The notes: generated by a model from the letters alone, not told the origin. DNA of 64,000 bases from Pseudoips prasinana (GCA_951640165.1 OX621256.1:2914001-2978000), one strand, 5' to 3'. Numbered from the stretch's first letter, positions 21,485-32,993 are shown. Numbers and translations: made by a program.

Positions 21485-21580
21485 CTTTTGGTTTATGAGA
21501 GTGTAGGAATAGAAATACCCCTGTGTTTGCGCCTACCCTTGTGCACCATAATATTTTCCGCGTAGATGGCTAAGGTACGG
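21485..21580 (+). mobile_element. SINE-D fragment
   Basis: AGAGTGTAGGAATAGAAA, CCCTGTGTTTGCGCCTACCC and CGCGTAGATGGCTAAG match the distal SINE-D body on the + strand. Confidence 0.55.
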
Positions 21581-21949
21581 GCAAAAAATTTCAGATAATT
21601 TTTAGTCTCTACCTAAACATAGTTAAAAATTATGCTACCATAATCAGATCATTTTTAGAATAAGAAAGAAAAAGGCTTAATTCCTCATATATCAAACAAC
21701 CTTAAAAAAACTTGTTCTAAAAATGAATAAGCGGCAAAATATTGTACTCCTACGTAAACACAACCTTGCGAGTATCCCTTAGATTTACAGCGTCATTCCG
21801 TTTGCATGGCAGCCGCACCACAAAAGCACGGTAAAAAAACGCAAACACAATGCCTCGTTTACATCAAGCTAGTAAGTTTCAACTGCTAACAATATATACT
21901 GGAATGGAATAGTCTAGCTGTGAGAGCTATAGATGTCATTATAAATAAA
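21581..21949. other. No recognisable feature
   Basis: Nothing recognised. Confidence 0.4.
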
Positions 21950-22225
21950 TAAAATAAATAAAAAATGTTTTTATTCACGTAGACTTTAAAAAAGCGCTTG
22001 TAAATAGTCAGAACATGTTTGTAGTATTATAGTTGTATACATTACTATTTCTATTAACATAGATATTTAGGTACACGTTGTATTGATTGTATTAAAACAT
22101 TTATATTATTTATTTTATAACAGCAATGATATTTAGCTAGCTCGTATCAAGTTATTGTCAAGAGATTATGTTTAAGTTTAATTATCTAGTTTAAGTCTAA
22201 TATTTTTACTACATATTCATTCTAT
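21950..22225 (-). mobile_element. Family F retroelement, 3' end
   Basis: AAAATGTTTTTATTCACGTA then AAAGCGCTTGTAAATAGTCA and the 3' UTR to ATTTTTACTACATATTC. Near-identical to the copies at 1796 and 6160 over the shared part. Confidence 0.72.
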
Positions 22226-22361
22226 AAGAAGATCTAATTCACAAGTTTCCTTACGGAGGATGTAGATGCCTGTCTGTTCTTTGTCCTGTTTCATCATTGC
22301 AATAAATTTGGCGAATAAATATTATGTTATACCATACACAAACTCTAGAATGTTATTTGTT

Positions 22362-22580
22362 CTTACTTACTTAGCGTATGGGCAGTGGTTACCAGAGTTA
22401 TTCAAGCCGCCCAGTAGGTCTCTGACATGGCTTAACGCCTGTTGCCTAGTGGCTACAAGGAGCAAAAAGGCACTCGGAAATTAAACCACTTTAGTGGTCA
22501 CCCATCTATGAACTGACCGCAAGCCTAGTTGCTTAACCTCCCCGATCACTTATGCACCAGTGAGAACATCTGGCTATGAG
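22362..22580 (-). mobile_element. 5S-headed SINE
   Basis: Reverse orientation. The rRNA-like head lies at 22485-22570 (on the - strand GGGGAGGTTAAGCAACTAGG and CATAGATGGGTGACC); the distal part is AAGCCGCCCAGTAGGTCTCT and TATGGGCAGTGG. Confidence 0.78.
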
Positions 22581-23557
22581 CGCCTTTATTTGCAAGAATT
22601 TTTACTCTTGCAAATTCATTAAATGTTTTATGTTTAATTTATTCATATTACATTAAATTACATTTGTTTTAACGGCGGGTTGCTTACATTTATTATATAT
22701 TTTACTACGACATTCTTTTTATTTAATTGATTTTGCACTCGTTAGCGTTTTATGATTAATTTGTATAATTTATTATTGACGCTTAACAGTTTTCAGATAC
22801 GTTTTTTATAATTTGATCAGACTACAGTAAAGTTAAACGCAATCAAAACAATTAATCTTTGTTTTACTTTAAAAGTATATGGATACAGAATCCAAGGTTC
22901 GATAAGTGCTTTACGTTGGGGTACACTCTATTTACATTTACATATTTATAGCAATAGTATCGTAGCAGCCGCCTCTTCACTGGTTTGTAGTAATAATATA
23001 TTAGCCTCTCAACTCGCACTGTCTGAACGAAGCTTAACAAACAAAACGTACGTCAAAGAAAAAGGACACAAATGAGAAGTTATTGTCTATTGCTCGTTAT
23101 TTCACTCACGAATTTATTATACTATGCTATGCTATGCGTCTGCTACGCCGTAGCATCGTGTGCTACCACTAATGGCCTATTAATTTCACTTTGTTTGGAA
23201 ACTAAAATGTATGGGAAATGAGAAAAAATACTGTTGGATGCAATTAGAAGTTTGATAGTTTAATATATGGATATTACTTTTATAGCGAGAAATATCTTTG
23301 TTTTTGTTAGTTAATTAAAGTTTCATGATACAAAACCTCAAAGCCAACGTAAAATATTTCAATCTCAAAATCACATAGCTTTTAGTTTCATATCTTTCAC
23401 TGATTAGTTTTTTGCTTTGAACACAACTAGGTACTTATATGTGTCTAAATGTGTAAGTATATATTATATATAAATGTATATTTCTACTAATCTATAGTCT
23501 AAATGACTCAATCTATATACCTATATATCTCTATGTGTATGTAAAATAAAGTAAAAA
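22581..23557. other. No recognisable feature
   Basis: AT-rich. No gene or known repeat recognised. Confidence 0.4.
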
Positions 23558-23680
23558 CTATTTTATTCTAGTAGTCGCCTCTGCAGCGTTGGTCTCTCCT
23601 AAAGCTTTCTGAATATCTCTATCACAAGACATTTGCATCCAGTGATTACCACACCCATGACTAAAGACGTCTCGACGAAT

Positions 23681-24123
23681 ATATACAAGGTGGCCGAGCA
23701 GTTGACGTCCAACCGCAAAATTTAGATACTTTATGATGAGGAGTATCCGAATCACCCCAATATTATTTAAATTTTTATGATACTTTGAAAATTTATGAGT
23801 CCTGATCTCAAACCCTAATTTTGAACTTTCGAATAAATTCTAAGTCAGTTCTGGAGTGATTAAACAAACTATACTTTTTAGGGTGTTAAGGTAAACTATG
23901 CTAATTAGTTATCACAAAAAAAACTGAACCAGAAATATTGAACCGAACGACAAAAATAACCGAAAACTTATGAAAAAAAAATCATAAAAAAAATCTATCT
24001 GGAAAACAACGCAAAATCCGACTCACTCGCATGTAGGACATACATGGGGGTGAGTCGGATACTCCTCATCATAAAGTATCTACATTATGTGTTTGAACGT
24101 CAACTCCGCGGCCAGTCTGTATA
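23681..24123. mobile_element. MITE, about 440 bp, 60-bp inverted ends
   Basis: Left end (TATACAAGGTGGCCGAGCAG ... GATACTTTATGATGAGGAGT) and right end are imperfect inverted repeats over about 75 bp; the block GATACTTTATGATGAGGAGT and its continuation TATCCGA are exact in both arms. The interior is A-rich and non-coding. On the - strand, the unique sequence just left of it (23570-23680) keeps a 36-codon open frame (MQMSCDRDIQKALGE) that I do not recognise. Confidence 0.72.
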
Positions 24124-24489
24124 ATCCTCTTGTAAATACTGTGTTAAGTGACTCAAGCTACACGTATTATAAACGTTTACAGATTATAATACTCATGGCT
24201 ATAAATATTTCTATATAATCTGTAAACGGAAAAGCTCACATATTTAGGAAAATTTACACAAGTTACCCCATCCCTAAATCGAACCCAACAATTACATATT
24301 CCGGTCACTCCGATGAAAAACATCACGCGCCGCAAATCTCTTCCCGGTGCGGTAAGAATCTAAAATTTGTGAACGTTTTGAGAAAAATTGAGAACAAACC
24401 GCGCTGTATTGTCTTCGAAATTGTGAGAATTGTTTTATGTTATTGCGGATATGTGAGGATTGTGATAAATTAAATTTATACTTATTTAT

Positions 24490-24620
24490 TACCGCCGCGA
24501 TTCAGTTGGTAGTGAACCTGCATTCTAATCCAAATATTGCGTGTTCGAGCCTCGCACAATCTAAATATTTAGGTTCATGAACATGTCTACTTGTATCGAG
24601 ATACATATTTTCTGTGTAAT
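24490..24620 (+). mobile_element. tRNA-derived SINE fragment
   Basis: Head GCCGCGATTCAGTTGGTAGT with B-box-like GTGTTCGAGCCTC, then ATTTAGGTTCATGAACATGTC, similar to SINE-A but diverged. Confidence 0.55.
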
Positions 24621-24635
24621 TGATACGTTTTTGAT

Positions 24636-24640
<5 letters not shown>

Positions 24641-24712
<72 letters not shown>
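24641..24712. repeat. (AT)n microsatellite, about 70 bp
   Basis: Uninterrupted alternating T and A, followed by ATTATTATAT. Confidence 0.95.
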
Positions 24713-24716
<4 letters not shown>

Positions 24717-24828
24717 ATATTATTTGATTGATTGATATATTTTAATGCTTTTTAATTGTAATCTTGTTATAGCAGAACGGAGCTTTCTAACTTAAGCAAG
24801 ATTATTTGCTTAAAAGCTTGCTCGAACA

Positions 24829-25034
24829 ACTTTTTTTTTAAAGACAATGCCCGCACCAAAGAATCTAATTCCTGTGTCACGGGGTACTTTACAAACTTAT
24901 AATAGACGGACACCAATTACATCCAGACTCAGAACAACTGTTTATGGGTCACACAAATAGTTATCCGGCGCGAGACTCGAACCCGCGCCACGAAGCGGCG
25001 AGGCGACTGTCTTAGCCACTGCGCCACACGTGCA
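24829..25034 (-). mobile_element. SINE-C, full copy
   Basis: Tail TTTTTTTTTAAAGACAATGC (reverse of the GTTGTCTT plus A-run), the body with CACGGGGTACTTTACAAAC in single orientation, and a head at the right end with GTGTGGCGCAGTGGCTAAGA and GGGTTCGAGTCTCGC on the - strand. Confidence 0.85.
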
Positions 25035-25134
25035 GTCTATACTTGCATAGTACATAAGTGTATCTAAGATGCTCGGGATAGCGAGGAGGGAGTTTTGCAC
25101 TAACATATCCATACTCCCAGAGCTCGGCATCACG

Positions 25135-25400
25135 TAGCGTCTATCGGTCGTAGTACGGTCTCTAGACGAGATAACGACTCCATAGAACGACTGATTGTGC
25201 TAGGAAAAGTGGATGGTTACAGATCGCGTGGCAGGTCACCTATGCGCTGGACTGACCCAATGAAATCTGCAGTAGGAAGCTGCGTATCTGACTGCGCCAG
25301 ACAGTCTGCCAACAGAGAGATGGCGGGAGATCGTGCGGAAAGCTGTGTCCGCAAGAAGTATCTAATCAATCTAAAGGTATCTAAAAAAAATTAGGAAATA
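25135..25400 (+). pseudogene. RTE-like LINE, decayed C-terminal coding fragment
   Basis: Encodes DSIERLIVLGKVDGYRSRGR, then SPMRWTDPMKSAVGSCVSDC, the C-terminal region after the reverse transcriptase in an RTE-like family different from those at 14735 and 33770. After NRE the reading shifts frame (RWREIVRKAV is in another frame), so the copy is dead. Confidence 0.65.
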
Positions 25401-25794
25401 AAAGAACTCAGGTTTTTTTGTATGCAATAAGTTCCTCATTCACGGGATCCTTTATAAACATACAATCCATGGATACAAAGCCTACCCAAACTGGCTACAC
25501 AAATAATAGATCACTTTCTTAATCCTAGAACGTAATCCGACATGATTGGAGGAAAATCGCAATCGCTAGACCGATGGGTGAGGCAGGGGTCTAACCTACT
25601 CGTCTCCATACTACACGCGTAGCGCATCAGTCAAGATATTTGCCTCAATACTTCGTGTACCGGGTTCGATAAATTCAATATTTATTGCAATCATGTGTAC
25701 ATAGGTCTTACATATTAAACGTTTCCACATGATACCCTGTTAGGGCACGGCAACATTAAATAATTAATAACAATTAAATTCAGCAAACCAATCA
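25401..25794. other. No recognisable feature
   Basis: Nothing recognised. Confidence 0.4.
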
Positions 25795-25964
25795 AACCCT
25801 TGTCTCTTGGGGTACTTTACAAACATATAATAAACGGACACAAATTACATCCAGACTCAGAACAACTATTTATGGGTCACACAAATAGTTGTCCGACGCG
25901 GGACTCGAACCCGCGACACGAAGAGGCGAGGCGACTGTCTTAGCCGCTGCGCCACACGTGCGCT
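25795..25964 (-). mobile_element. SINE-C, full head, short tail
   Basis: The head on the - strand has GTGTGGCGCAGCGGCTAAGA and CGGGTTCGAGTCCCGC, a well-preserved pol III A and B box pair. The body runs to CAAGAGACAAGG, where the tail seems truncated. Confidence 0.85.
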
Positions 25965-26070
25965 ATTATTACACATTGTATTGCACATGGGCTAACAATA
26001 ATTTTTCTATAAGGAAAGGTAAAAATAATCAAGAAATAAAATTATGTATTTAATTTTTTTGATTTAAAGG

Positions 26071-26361
26071 TCGCCAATACACAGTTGTATATCCTGGTAT
26101 AAAAAAGATACGGCATTGGGAAGAGTGTACATGCTTCCCAGTCGGGAGGATTTTTAGTTCAGGGTACTACTTTCCCAGGTACGAGGCCCAACATCGTTCC
26201 AGGACTTGAAAACCATTGACGGAGTTATTAAAGAAACTTACCAAACCGCTTGCCGAGATAGAGGTTTGCTGGAAAATGATAAGCAATGGGAAATTACTTA
26301 GAGAGAAACTTCAATTTCAGAATGTCCCTTAAAGCTGAGAGAACTATTGCTAAATACATAT
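26071..26361 (+). pseudogene. Helitron helicase fragment, decayed
   Basis: Reading from TGG at 26095 gives WYKKDTALGRVYMLPSRED, then a stop, FRVLLSQV, RGPTSFQDLKTIDGVIKETY, QTACRDRGLLENDKQWEI, a stop, and SISECPLKLRELLLNT. This order (W..K, GR.Y, R.LL..V.G.TSF.DL.T.DG, AC...GLLEND..W, LREL) is the conserved stretch next to the Pif1-type helicase of Helitron RepHel proteins. Both stops (26155-26157 and 26299-26301) are in frame without frameshifts. It is the only autonomous-type Helitron coding remnant in the window. Confidence 0.8.
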
Positions 26362-26821
26362 TTTTTTTATATGTCCTGCATTAACTGTAACTTTATGTCA
26401 AAATGTTTAAGATCAAAAGGTCCACATTTAAGAAGCCGGGGCGGGCCGCTAGTCCAATATAAATCTGAATATTTTTTCAACTCATTCTTTACGGCACATA
26501 TAAATTAAGGATTAAGCCCAGTTTTCAAAACCAATAATTCTAGATCTGTAGACATATAAGCTACCACTGGACCGAAGAATATCCAGATGGTTCCTTATAA
26601 GAAATAATAAATTGTAAACCAAATACAATATCGTGTTCGTGTATCTAGAAAATCTGTGAAAGATTTTCTTCATTTTTGCGAATGTTTTGCGTGTTGCTGA
26701 CCGGAATATGTAATTGTTTCGGTTTGATGTAGGACTGCTTACATTTATTTGCCTTTTTCTTTATAGGAATGCCTTCGCTAGGAAGCCTAACACAACTTAG
26801 AGTGGCCAAGTATACAGGACT
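26362..26821. other. No recognisable feature
   Basis: Nothing recognised. Confidence 0.4.
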
Positions 26822-27107
26822 TGCTTAATTATCGTATGGGCAGTGGTTACCCTAGTGTCAGAGTTGTTCAAGCCGCCCAGTAGGTCTTCGACATGGCCTA
26901 ACGACCGTTGCCAAATGACTACAACCGGGACCAACAGCTTAACATGCCCTCCGAAGCACGGATACGCTCATAAATGAAACCACTTTGGCGGACACCCATC
27001 AATGGACTGACCGCGAGCCTCGTTGCTTAACCTCGGAAATCGCTTACGGACTGGTGAGAGTATCTAGCTATTTATATAAGGCTCGTCCTAATATAAATAG
27101 CTAGATA
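26822..27107 (-). mobile_element. 5S-headed SINE, near complete, with terminal hairpin
   Basis: Distal part TTATCGTATGGGCAGTGG on the left. The rRNA-like head lies at 26970-27050 (on the - strand GAGGTTAAGCAACGAGGCTC, GCGGTCAGTCCATTGATGG and GTGTCCGCC). At its 5' edge, arms 27061-27077 and 27091-27107 (17 bp, perfect) form a hairpin with a 13-nt loop. Confidence 0.8.
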
Positions 27108-27276
27108 TAATATTTTGTTTTGAATTTAATACCAGGAAAAACTAGAACATCGTAGTGGACTATGGCCCTTCCCCTTTGATTGTGAAAGAAGACCCTTGCC
27201 CAACAGTGGAACAGTTATTGGCTAGTACTAGAAACAAATATCACAAATAGGTAAAGTAGTAAGGTATCACAAAGAG

Positions 27277-27529
27277 CATCCCGACTGGGGAAGTACCTCC
27301 AACTTACAGAAGACATCCCTTAATAATAAAATTAATAATTTTAATGTTGTGTTTCTGCCTGTGAGTGAGGTCGCTTGAGCTCATTGGGGTGGCGGGAACA
27401 CTTGTTTGCTGACTTTTAAAGGCCGGCAACCGGCCTCCTCTGGTGTTGTGAGTGTCCATGGGCGGTGGTGATCACTTACCATCAGGTGATCCACTTGCTT
27501 GTTTGTCGCCCTCTGATGTAAAAAAAAAC
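27277..27529 (+). repeat. Interspersed repeat family I with poly(A)
   Basis: Same body as 12300 (CCCGACTGGGGAAGTACC; GATCACTTACCATCAGGTGA), nine A, and a possible 5-bp target duplication CATCC at both sides (about 27279 and 27530). Confidence 0.72.
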
Positions 27530-27722
27530 ATCCAGACCTAGATCAGCCCTTAAGGGTCTCCCAGATAGTTATTTTGAAACTCGAAAAACAACGTCCTACT
27601 ACTACCGTAGTGAACACCAGGCTTTGGGCACACGCTGTCATCATACACACGGCTATCTGAGACACCGGGAGAGCTTTTGACTGATATGATATGATGATGA
27701 TGACAACCTGTAAACTCTTTAT

Positions 27723-27815
27723 TGTACAGACGCCAGCACATCCAGCTACCCCAATCTGTCAAATTCCCCCAATTGAAAGTGAACCTTATGGTTATGTGAT
27801 AAGGTTGAAAATCTT
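27723..27815. mobile_element. MITE family K, truncated
   Basis: Left end TGTACAGACGCCAGCACATC intact and continuing to TTATGTGATAAGG; the right inverted end is missing. Followed by AT-rich inverted TTAATTTATATGGCC repeats. Confidence 0.75.
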
Positions 27816-27904
27816 AATTTATAAAACTAAATTTAATTTATATGGCCATATAATATATATGGTATAATATAAATTTAATTTATATTAAAAACTTAATTTA
27901 TATG

Positions 27905-28115
27905 GCCCGTGACAACGGAGATTAGTTATTGGTGCGTGACATATTATAGAGCACAAGTGCTACCTAGAAAGAGGTCAGGTATAGGAACGACGCTTTTTCA
28001 TACTCTTCGAGGCAATGAAACATCGCTCACTTCCAGACTCCGGACTGATAATTAGAAATTTTCTTAATTTTTTATAAAATTCCCTATACCCGTTTTAAAA
28101 CCGATCCGAGGTTAA
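27905..28115 (-). mobile_element. SINE-D, decayed fragment
   Basis: GAGATTAGTTATTGGTGCGT, GAAAGAGGTCAGGTATAGGA and CACTTCCAGACTCCGGACTG match diverged SINE-D. Confidence 0.6.
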
Positions 28116-28119
28116 AATT

Positions 28120-28366
28120 AAATACATCCTGGGACATTATTCACTCACGGTCATCTGATCCCAACTAAACAGAGCTTGTACTATGGAAATCAGATAACTG
28201 ATATACTACTTTTACTTTGTAAATACACACTTATATAGGTAATTACACCCAGACTCAGGACAAACAGACATGTTCATGCACACAAATATCTGTCCTGGGT
28301 GGGAGTCGAACCCACGACCTCCGGCGTGAAAAACAAGCATTTGCCAACCACGCCAACAGGCCCGTC
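28120..28366 (-). mobile_element. SINE-A, full copy
   Basis: Tail CATCCTGGGACATTATTCAC; the head at right gives GTTGGCGTGGTTGGCAAATG and GTGGGTTCGACTCCC on the - strand. Confidence 0.87.
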
Positions 28367-29039
28367 AACCTAAGAGCGAATGTATATGTTAATATAGACT
28401 TGACAGCAGTGGACGTCTTTCGGCTGATATGGTGAGTAGTGTATGTTACAAATAAAGCCATTTTTTACGATCTCGTACAGTTTGACTCCAGCAAAATGTT
28501 TGCCTCGGTTTCCAAAAGGGGTGTAACAAATTTTCTAAAGGAACGCGAAAACATGAGTGATGAATCGGGTGTTGCAGACATCCATAGACTACAGTGATCG
28601 CTTACCATTATATCAACCGTACGCTTGTTTGCTAAAATTTGTAGTATAATAAAAGCTAGTAAACAAAACGATTTATACTCCCAAACGATCGTGTACCAAA
28701 CTCTTTTATTGGCGAAAAAAACAAATTGTTCAGTGAATTTAATTATTGCGATAGATCCCGGGGTGTTTTGTTAAACAGTTGAGGGTTAAAAATGGAAGTA
28801 AAGGTTAGCGCTGACAAATTGAAGTTGTTCCCGGGGGGTAGAAATTTGCATATACGAGGATACTGAAGAAGGGTTCAAGTTAGAAGCGTAAGCGATTCAA
28901 TATAATATATTATAACCCCTCGGTCAATTTTTATCCTCTTATAATTGTCTAAATATCGCAATGTAATTTATAAATGAAATTTTGCGAGAGAAACAAATCA
29001 TTCTTTTATTTATTGATCGTATTAAAGTAGCGTCAATAA
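28367..29039. other. No recognisable feature
   Basis: 28560-28640 has a faint family I resemblance (GATCGCTTACCATTATATCA). Otherwise nothing. Confidence 0.35.
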
Positions 29040-29250
29040 TGCGGTGGTGGGTTCAAGTCCTGTGTCGGGCCAAAAAAAGTGATATTGGGCATTTTCTAAC
29101 AAGATAATTTCGCAGTTTAAGCCCATGTTACACCCTTGTGACTCTTTCCAGTCATCTCAGTTAGGTTACCCATCGGATTATAAGGATGAGGGAATGAAAA
29201 GCGGCCCTGGGGTGGCGCACATACTTGTGCACTGTAATATGTCTCGCACA
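29040..29250 (+). mobile_element. SINE-D-like fragment
   Basis: B box GGGTTCAAGTCC, then GTCGGGCCAAAAAAAGTGAT as in SINE-D, and later ACTTGTGCACTGTAATATGT and CGCACAGATGCC. Confidence 0.6.
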
Positions 29251-29255
29251 GATGC

Positions 29256-29460
29256 CTAGGATATTATTATTGCTAAACCGCAATCGTAGCTTCGATCCCC
29301 ACTAAAGCGCACATTATAATCATGCACGATTATTTGTTTTGTGTTTGGGTATAATTTATCTATAATATATACATATGTGTTTGAAACTATATATGTGTGT
29401 TTATCAGTTATTTGGTTGCCGTAGTACAGGCTCTGCATTATTTGGGATCAAATGGCTCTT
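29256..29460 (+). mobile_element. SINE-A-like, distal part
   Basis: TGTTTATCAGTTATTTGGTTG, AGTACAGGCTCTGCATTATT and GGGATCAAATGGC match the SINE-A body; the head is degraded. Confidence 0.55.
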
Positions 29461-29657
29461 TCTATCTTCACTAAATTGCATTCATGTAACCCGATCACAA
29501 TTCACGTAACGCTGCCCTCACGCATTCACCAGTTAACTCCCTACTACTAAATTTTACGACAATTAATGTTAAAATATTGTATCTGACGGCTCAAGATTCT
29601 GCCGATTCAATTTATAAGTTCCCTGTTTGGAATGACTTCCTATAAACGTACAAACAA

Positions 29658-29838
29658 AGATTTGACTGCACATGTGACGCAGCGGCTAAGACAGTCGCGG
29701 GTTCGAGTCCCGCGTCGCACAACTATTTGTGTGACCCGTAAATAGTTGTCGCGTTATCCAGACTCAGAGATGTAATTTGTGATACTTGGATTAAATACCC
29801 GTAAAAACGGGCGTTGTCTTAAAAAAAGAAAAAAAAAG
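29658..29838 (+). mobile_element. SINE-C with shortened head
   Basis: The A box GTGACGCAGCGGCTAAGAC and B box GGGTTCGAGTCCC are closer than in other copies because the stretch between them is deleted. It ends GGCGTTGTCTT and an A-run. Confidence 0.8.
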
Positions 29839-30259
29839 AACATCAATTCTAATCGCTTCAGCTCATCGCTTGTAGTATCGCTTAACCCTTTGACGTGTAC
29901 GTTTCGATTGTAAATTTCGCTCCAGCACGTTTGTTGTTATTATCGTCTTGTTGGCCGGCGCTTTAGTGCTGTACTTGAGCACTCCGGCACTTGCGACACT
30001 GTTAAATGTATCCTGTCACTAACACAGAATTGCATACCGATTCCATTGAGTTTCAACTAGCTTCTTATTTATGTTCTGTATAAAACTGTACTGTGTTTAC
30101 AGTAGGGATGATTGATATATATATTTAACTATGTTATTATACGGTTAAATTATATAGTATCTGTTATACATATGTATGTATACAGATATGTATACACCAA
30201 CAATCTCGCAGAACTATATTGCTAACATAGTAATCAACTACTTTTGTTTTACGAGTTTG
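29839..30259. other. No recognisable feature
   Basis: Contains TATATATGTATGTATACA-type AT repeats near 30170; otherwise nothing recognised. Confidence 0.4.
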
Positions 30260-30600
30260 GACATTTATTTATTTATTTCCAAATTACACAATATCATTAC
30301 AGTTATACAACCAATGCAATAGTGGGACATGAAAAATAAGTTAAACATAACAATCTTAAATTATACTTAAACTTCTTACCTACACATTATTAAACAATAT
30401 CAAAAAGTCTTATTGCCTATAAGTATATTTATAGCCTTTGTAAATTCATTCTGCGTACACGAGAACAGATCCAGTTGTCCCGTACTTACTAAGTTATTGA
30501 GCGCGCACTGGTCAATCTTGCGCTACGATTGCCCGGTGCGCGCTGTAGAAGGTTGGTGCGCGCGCGCGGCACATCCAGTAAGGGCGGCTGGCGCCGTCGC
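30260..30600 (-). mobile_element. Possible LINE 3' end
   Basis: On the - strand, a GC-rich stretch (GCGCGCGCACC) gives way to an AT-rich UTR ending GGAAATAAATAAATAAATGT, the look of a LINE 3' end. No coding match recognised. Confidence 0.35.
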
Positions 30601-30707
30601 TCTCTAAATGCATCCGGAACACTAAACCAAACCTCCTTGAGAATGGCTGGATTGTGTATCGTTCCGCGAATTACTTTCCAAATATAGGTGGCTAGAGCTA
30701 CTTACTA

Positions 30708-32993
30708 GTGCAGTCATTGAAGCATTATTGCTCCGATTTTTTTTACTGTGAACCGATTTGCATACAATTTTGGAATTAGGTTCATCTTACCCTTAACTTC
30801 AAAAGTGAAAATGATTTGAACTCCGCAACCACCCTGGGGGTGGTTGCCACCCCTTCTCGAAGGTGATTTTATTATTTTTCAAAATAACCTCAGATATCGA
30901 TAGAAGGCCTAATTTTAAGCAAAAATCATCTATAAAGTTTTTCAATAAATCTAATACTTTTCAAGTTATTGGCAATTGAAAATTCGCAATTTTTTCACGG
31001 TTTTCATCGGTTTTTTGGAAATATCTCCAAAAATATACGTTTTATCGAAAATTTTATAGAGAACAAAATTGTAGCAGGTAAAACAATAAACAATTTGGTT
31101 TTTTATAAAGTATTCTAAGTGCAATATTAAGCTAAATATTAAAGATCAAAGCCGTTTTTTATTTTGTCTGAAATTTAATCGATGTGGTCAATGCCATCTA
31201 GCGGCGAGCAAATGCATTTTATGAATTCTAATACAATAGGGTTTTGTAGTCCTTAAAATAAGCTTTAAAATGAGCACTATTAAAAGTCTTTTGCGTGTAA
31301 AATAAGTGAGCTGTATTGCAAATAAGAAGAGCATCTAATATTTTTTCTTTTAAATCAATGGGTTTCATAAGTGCCATTTCCACCAAAATTAAAATTAATC
31401 ATATTCCGCCTAGAAATAACTATATTATGAAGAGTTTGATAGATAGTATCAGTTTGACTGCTTCAGGACACATAATTTTCAAAAAAGTCACGATTAAAAA
31501 AATTAACAAGATTTACAATTTTTAAAAATCCCACTTTTTTTTCATAATATCTCAAAAATGACGACAGATACGTATAAAAGTGTACAGATAAAAAATTTAG
31601 GTATTTTAATGACAAACAATTTGGGTTTTTTGTTTATTCTGTCAAACAAAAATTGACGGAGATATGATTGTTTAAAGAGCGCGTGGCAGCGCAATCACAG
31701 CCTCTCTTAAGCCCTTTAACCCTATTTTACTATATATTGCAATGCAGGATATTGTAGCTCTCTTAATTACCTTTACAATGGTGTTTTATAAATTGTGATA
31801 GCATGAAAATTGAAGGAGTTATGGTCCAAAAACTTATCATATTTTTTTCTACTTAGTAACTGAAAATTTATTATGGAGCAATGTGAAAATACGCAGTATA
31901 ATAGAGACCCCCAACTATTGTAATGTGTATATATATACATAATATGGCTCATATATTTTGGAAACGTAGGCATGAATACATACCAACGTTCTTATATGTA
32001 TATATAACACATTTGAGTGAAGGGGCCAACGAAAAAGCCATCGATAATAAAATTAACTGATAGATTATGTAGTGGAATTTTTAATTCAACACATTTTTTT
32101 GAGCTATTGGATACATAAATATATATTACTAAACTGCAAAAAAGGATGTGGAGCGTCTTGCGGATGCAGAAAAGTTGGTCTGTTTTGTAATAGTACCTGT
32201 GGAACGTGCAGTGGAGATAACTGCCAAAATAGCCCTCCGATTCAGCCAGAAGATGTTGAATGTGGCAGCGACTCCGATATTGAGCCATGAATAATAATAT
32301 TATATTTTAATAATAATAGTACAATTTTATATAATTTGTAAATATTTTATGCAATAAATGGCAATTTTTACTCTAAATTAAATTATTTTTAAATATGTAA
32401 TCATATATATTTACTGTTTTAATTTAGGGGTAGTTTTAAGGGTAGAAAAGCTTAAGAATATGATAATCATTTTCGAGAGTGTGGAATAATATTCAAATCC
32501 TTTTCATTTTATATAAAGAAAAATTAAACCATTTTTTATCAAGGGGTAGTTTTCAAGGGTTGAAAGGGGGTTAAAAATTTGATAATTATTATAGAGAATA
32601 TAAAATATTACTTACTCTATACTTACATCTTTTTATGTCATACCAAAGTATTTTTTTGTGATATTTTCAATTTAGGGGTTGTTTGCAAGGATTGTAAGAT
32701 TTTCAAGGGGTTGAAAATTATTTTAATATGAGGTAATTAAGTTAGAAAATACTTTACAATTTCACCCCTTACTATTAGACATGTTTTATAGCGATAAAAT
32801 GGCTCAAAGTCAATTTTTCCATTAAGAGGTTGTTTACACCCCTTAAAAATAATAGGCAGAGTTCTGATCATTTTCACTTTTGAAGTTAAGGGTAAGATGA
32901 GCCTAATTCCAAAATTTCATGCAAATCGGTTCACAGTAAAAAAATTCGGAGGTAAGACCGTATTTTTCGCTTCAATGACTGCACTATACCTCA
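30708..32993. mobile_element. 2.3 kb DNA transposon remnant with inverted ends over 100 bp
   Basis: The ends TAGTGCAGTCATTGAAGC and GCTTCAATGACTGCACTA are perfect inverses. Further in, the arms share TTACTGTGAACCGATTTGCA, TTTTGGAATTAGG and TCATCTTACCCTTAACTTCA, continuing through AAAAGTGAAAATGAT. Subterminal stretches repeat short AGGGGT/ACCCCT motifs. A possible 3-bp target duplication TAC flanks it. The only coding relic is a cysteine-rich C-terminus on the + strand (32072-32290). Superfamily not determined. Confidence 0.8.
32072..32290 (+). pseudogene. Cysteine-rich (CXC-like) C-terminal relic inside the TIR transposon
   Basis: The C-terminal 50 residues read NCKKGCGASCGCRKVGLFCN, then STCGTCSGDNCQNSPP and an acidic tail ending SDSDIEP before a stop: nine cysteines in a C-x3-C-x3-C-x-C-x6-C-x3-C-x2-C-x4-C arrangement. 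Similar cysteine-rich tails occur at the ends of uncharacterised proteins in many insect genomes (from memory). The upstream part of the frame is decayed: ELLDT fits in another frame just before. Molecular role unknown; a zinc-binding module is likely from the cysteine spacing. Confidence 0.65.

Noticed and set aside
24641..24712. Replication origin or promoter-like AT tract
   Set aside because: A plain dinucleotide repeat; nothing else supports a function.
25905..25964. tRNA gene-like sequence with good A and B boxes
   Set aside because: It is the head of a SINE-C: several copies share the same body and tail, and the acceptor and anticodon stems do not pair as in a real tRNA. The same applies to the heads at 1111, 4157, 7681, 28300, 45510 and 46340.
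30708..32993. Polinton/Maverick, suggested by AG-start long TIRs
   Set aside because: No polymerase, integrase or capsid motif, only 2.3 kb long, and the flanks show no 6-bp duplication.
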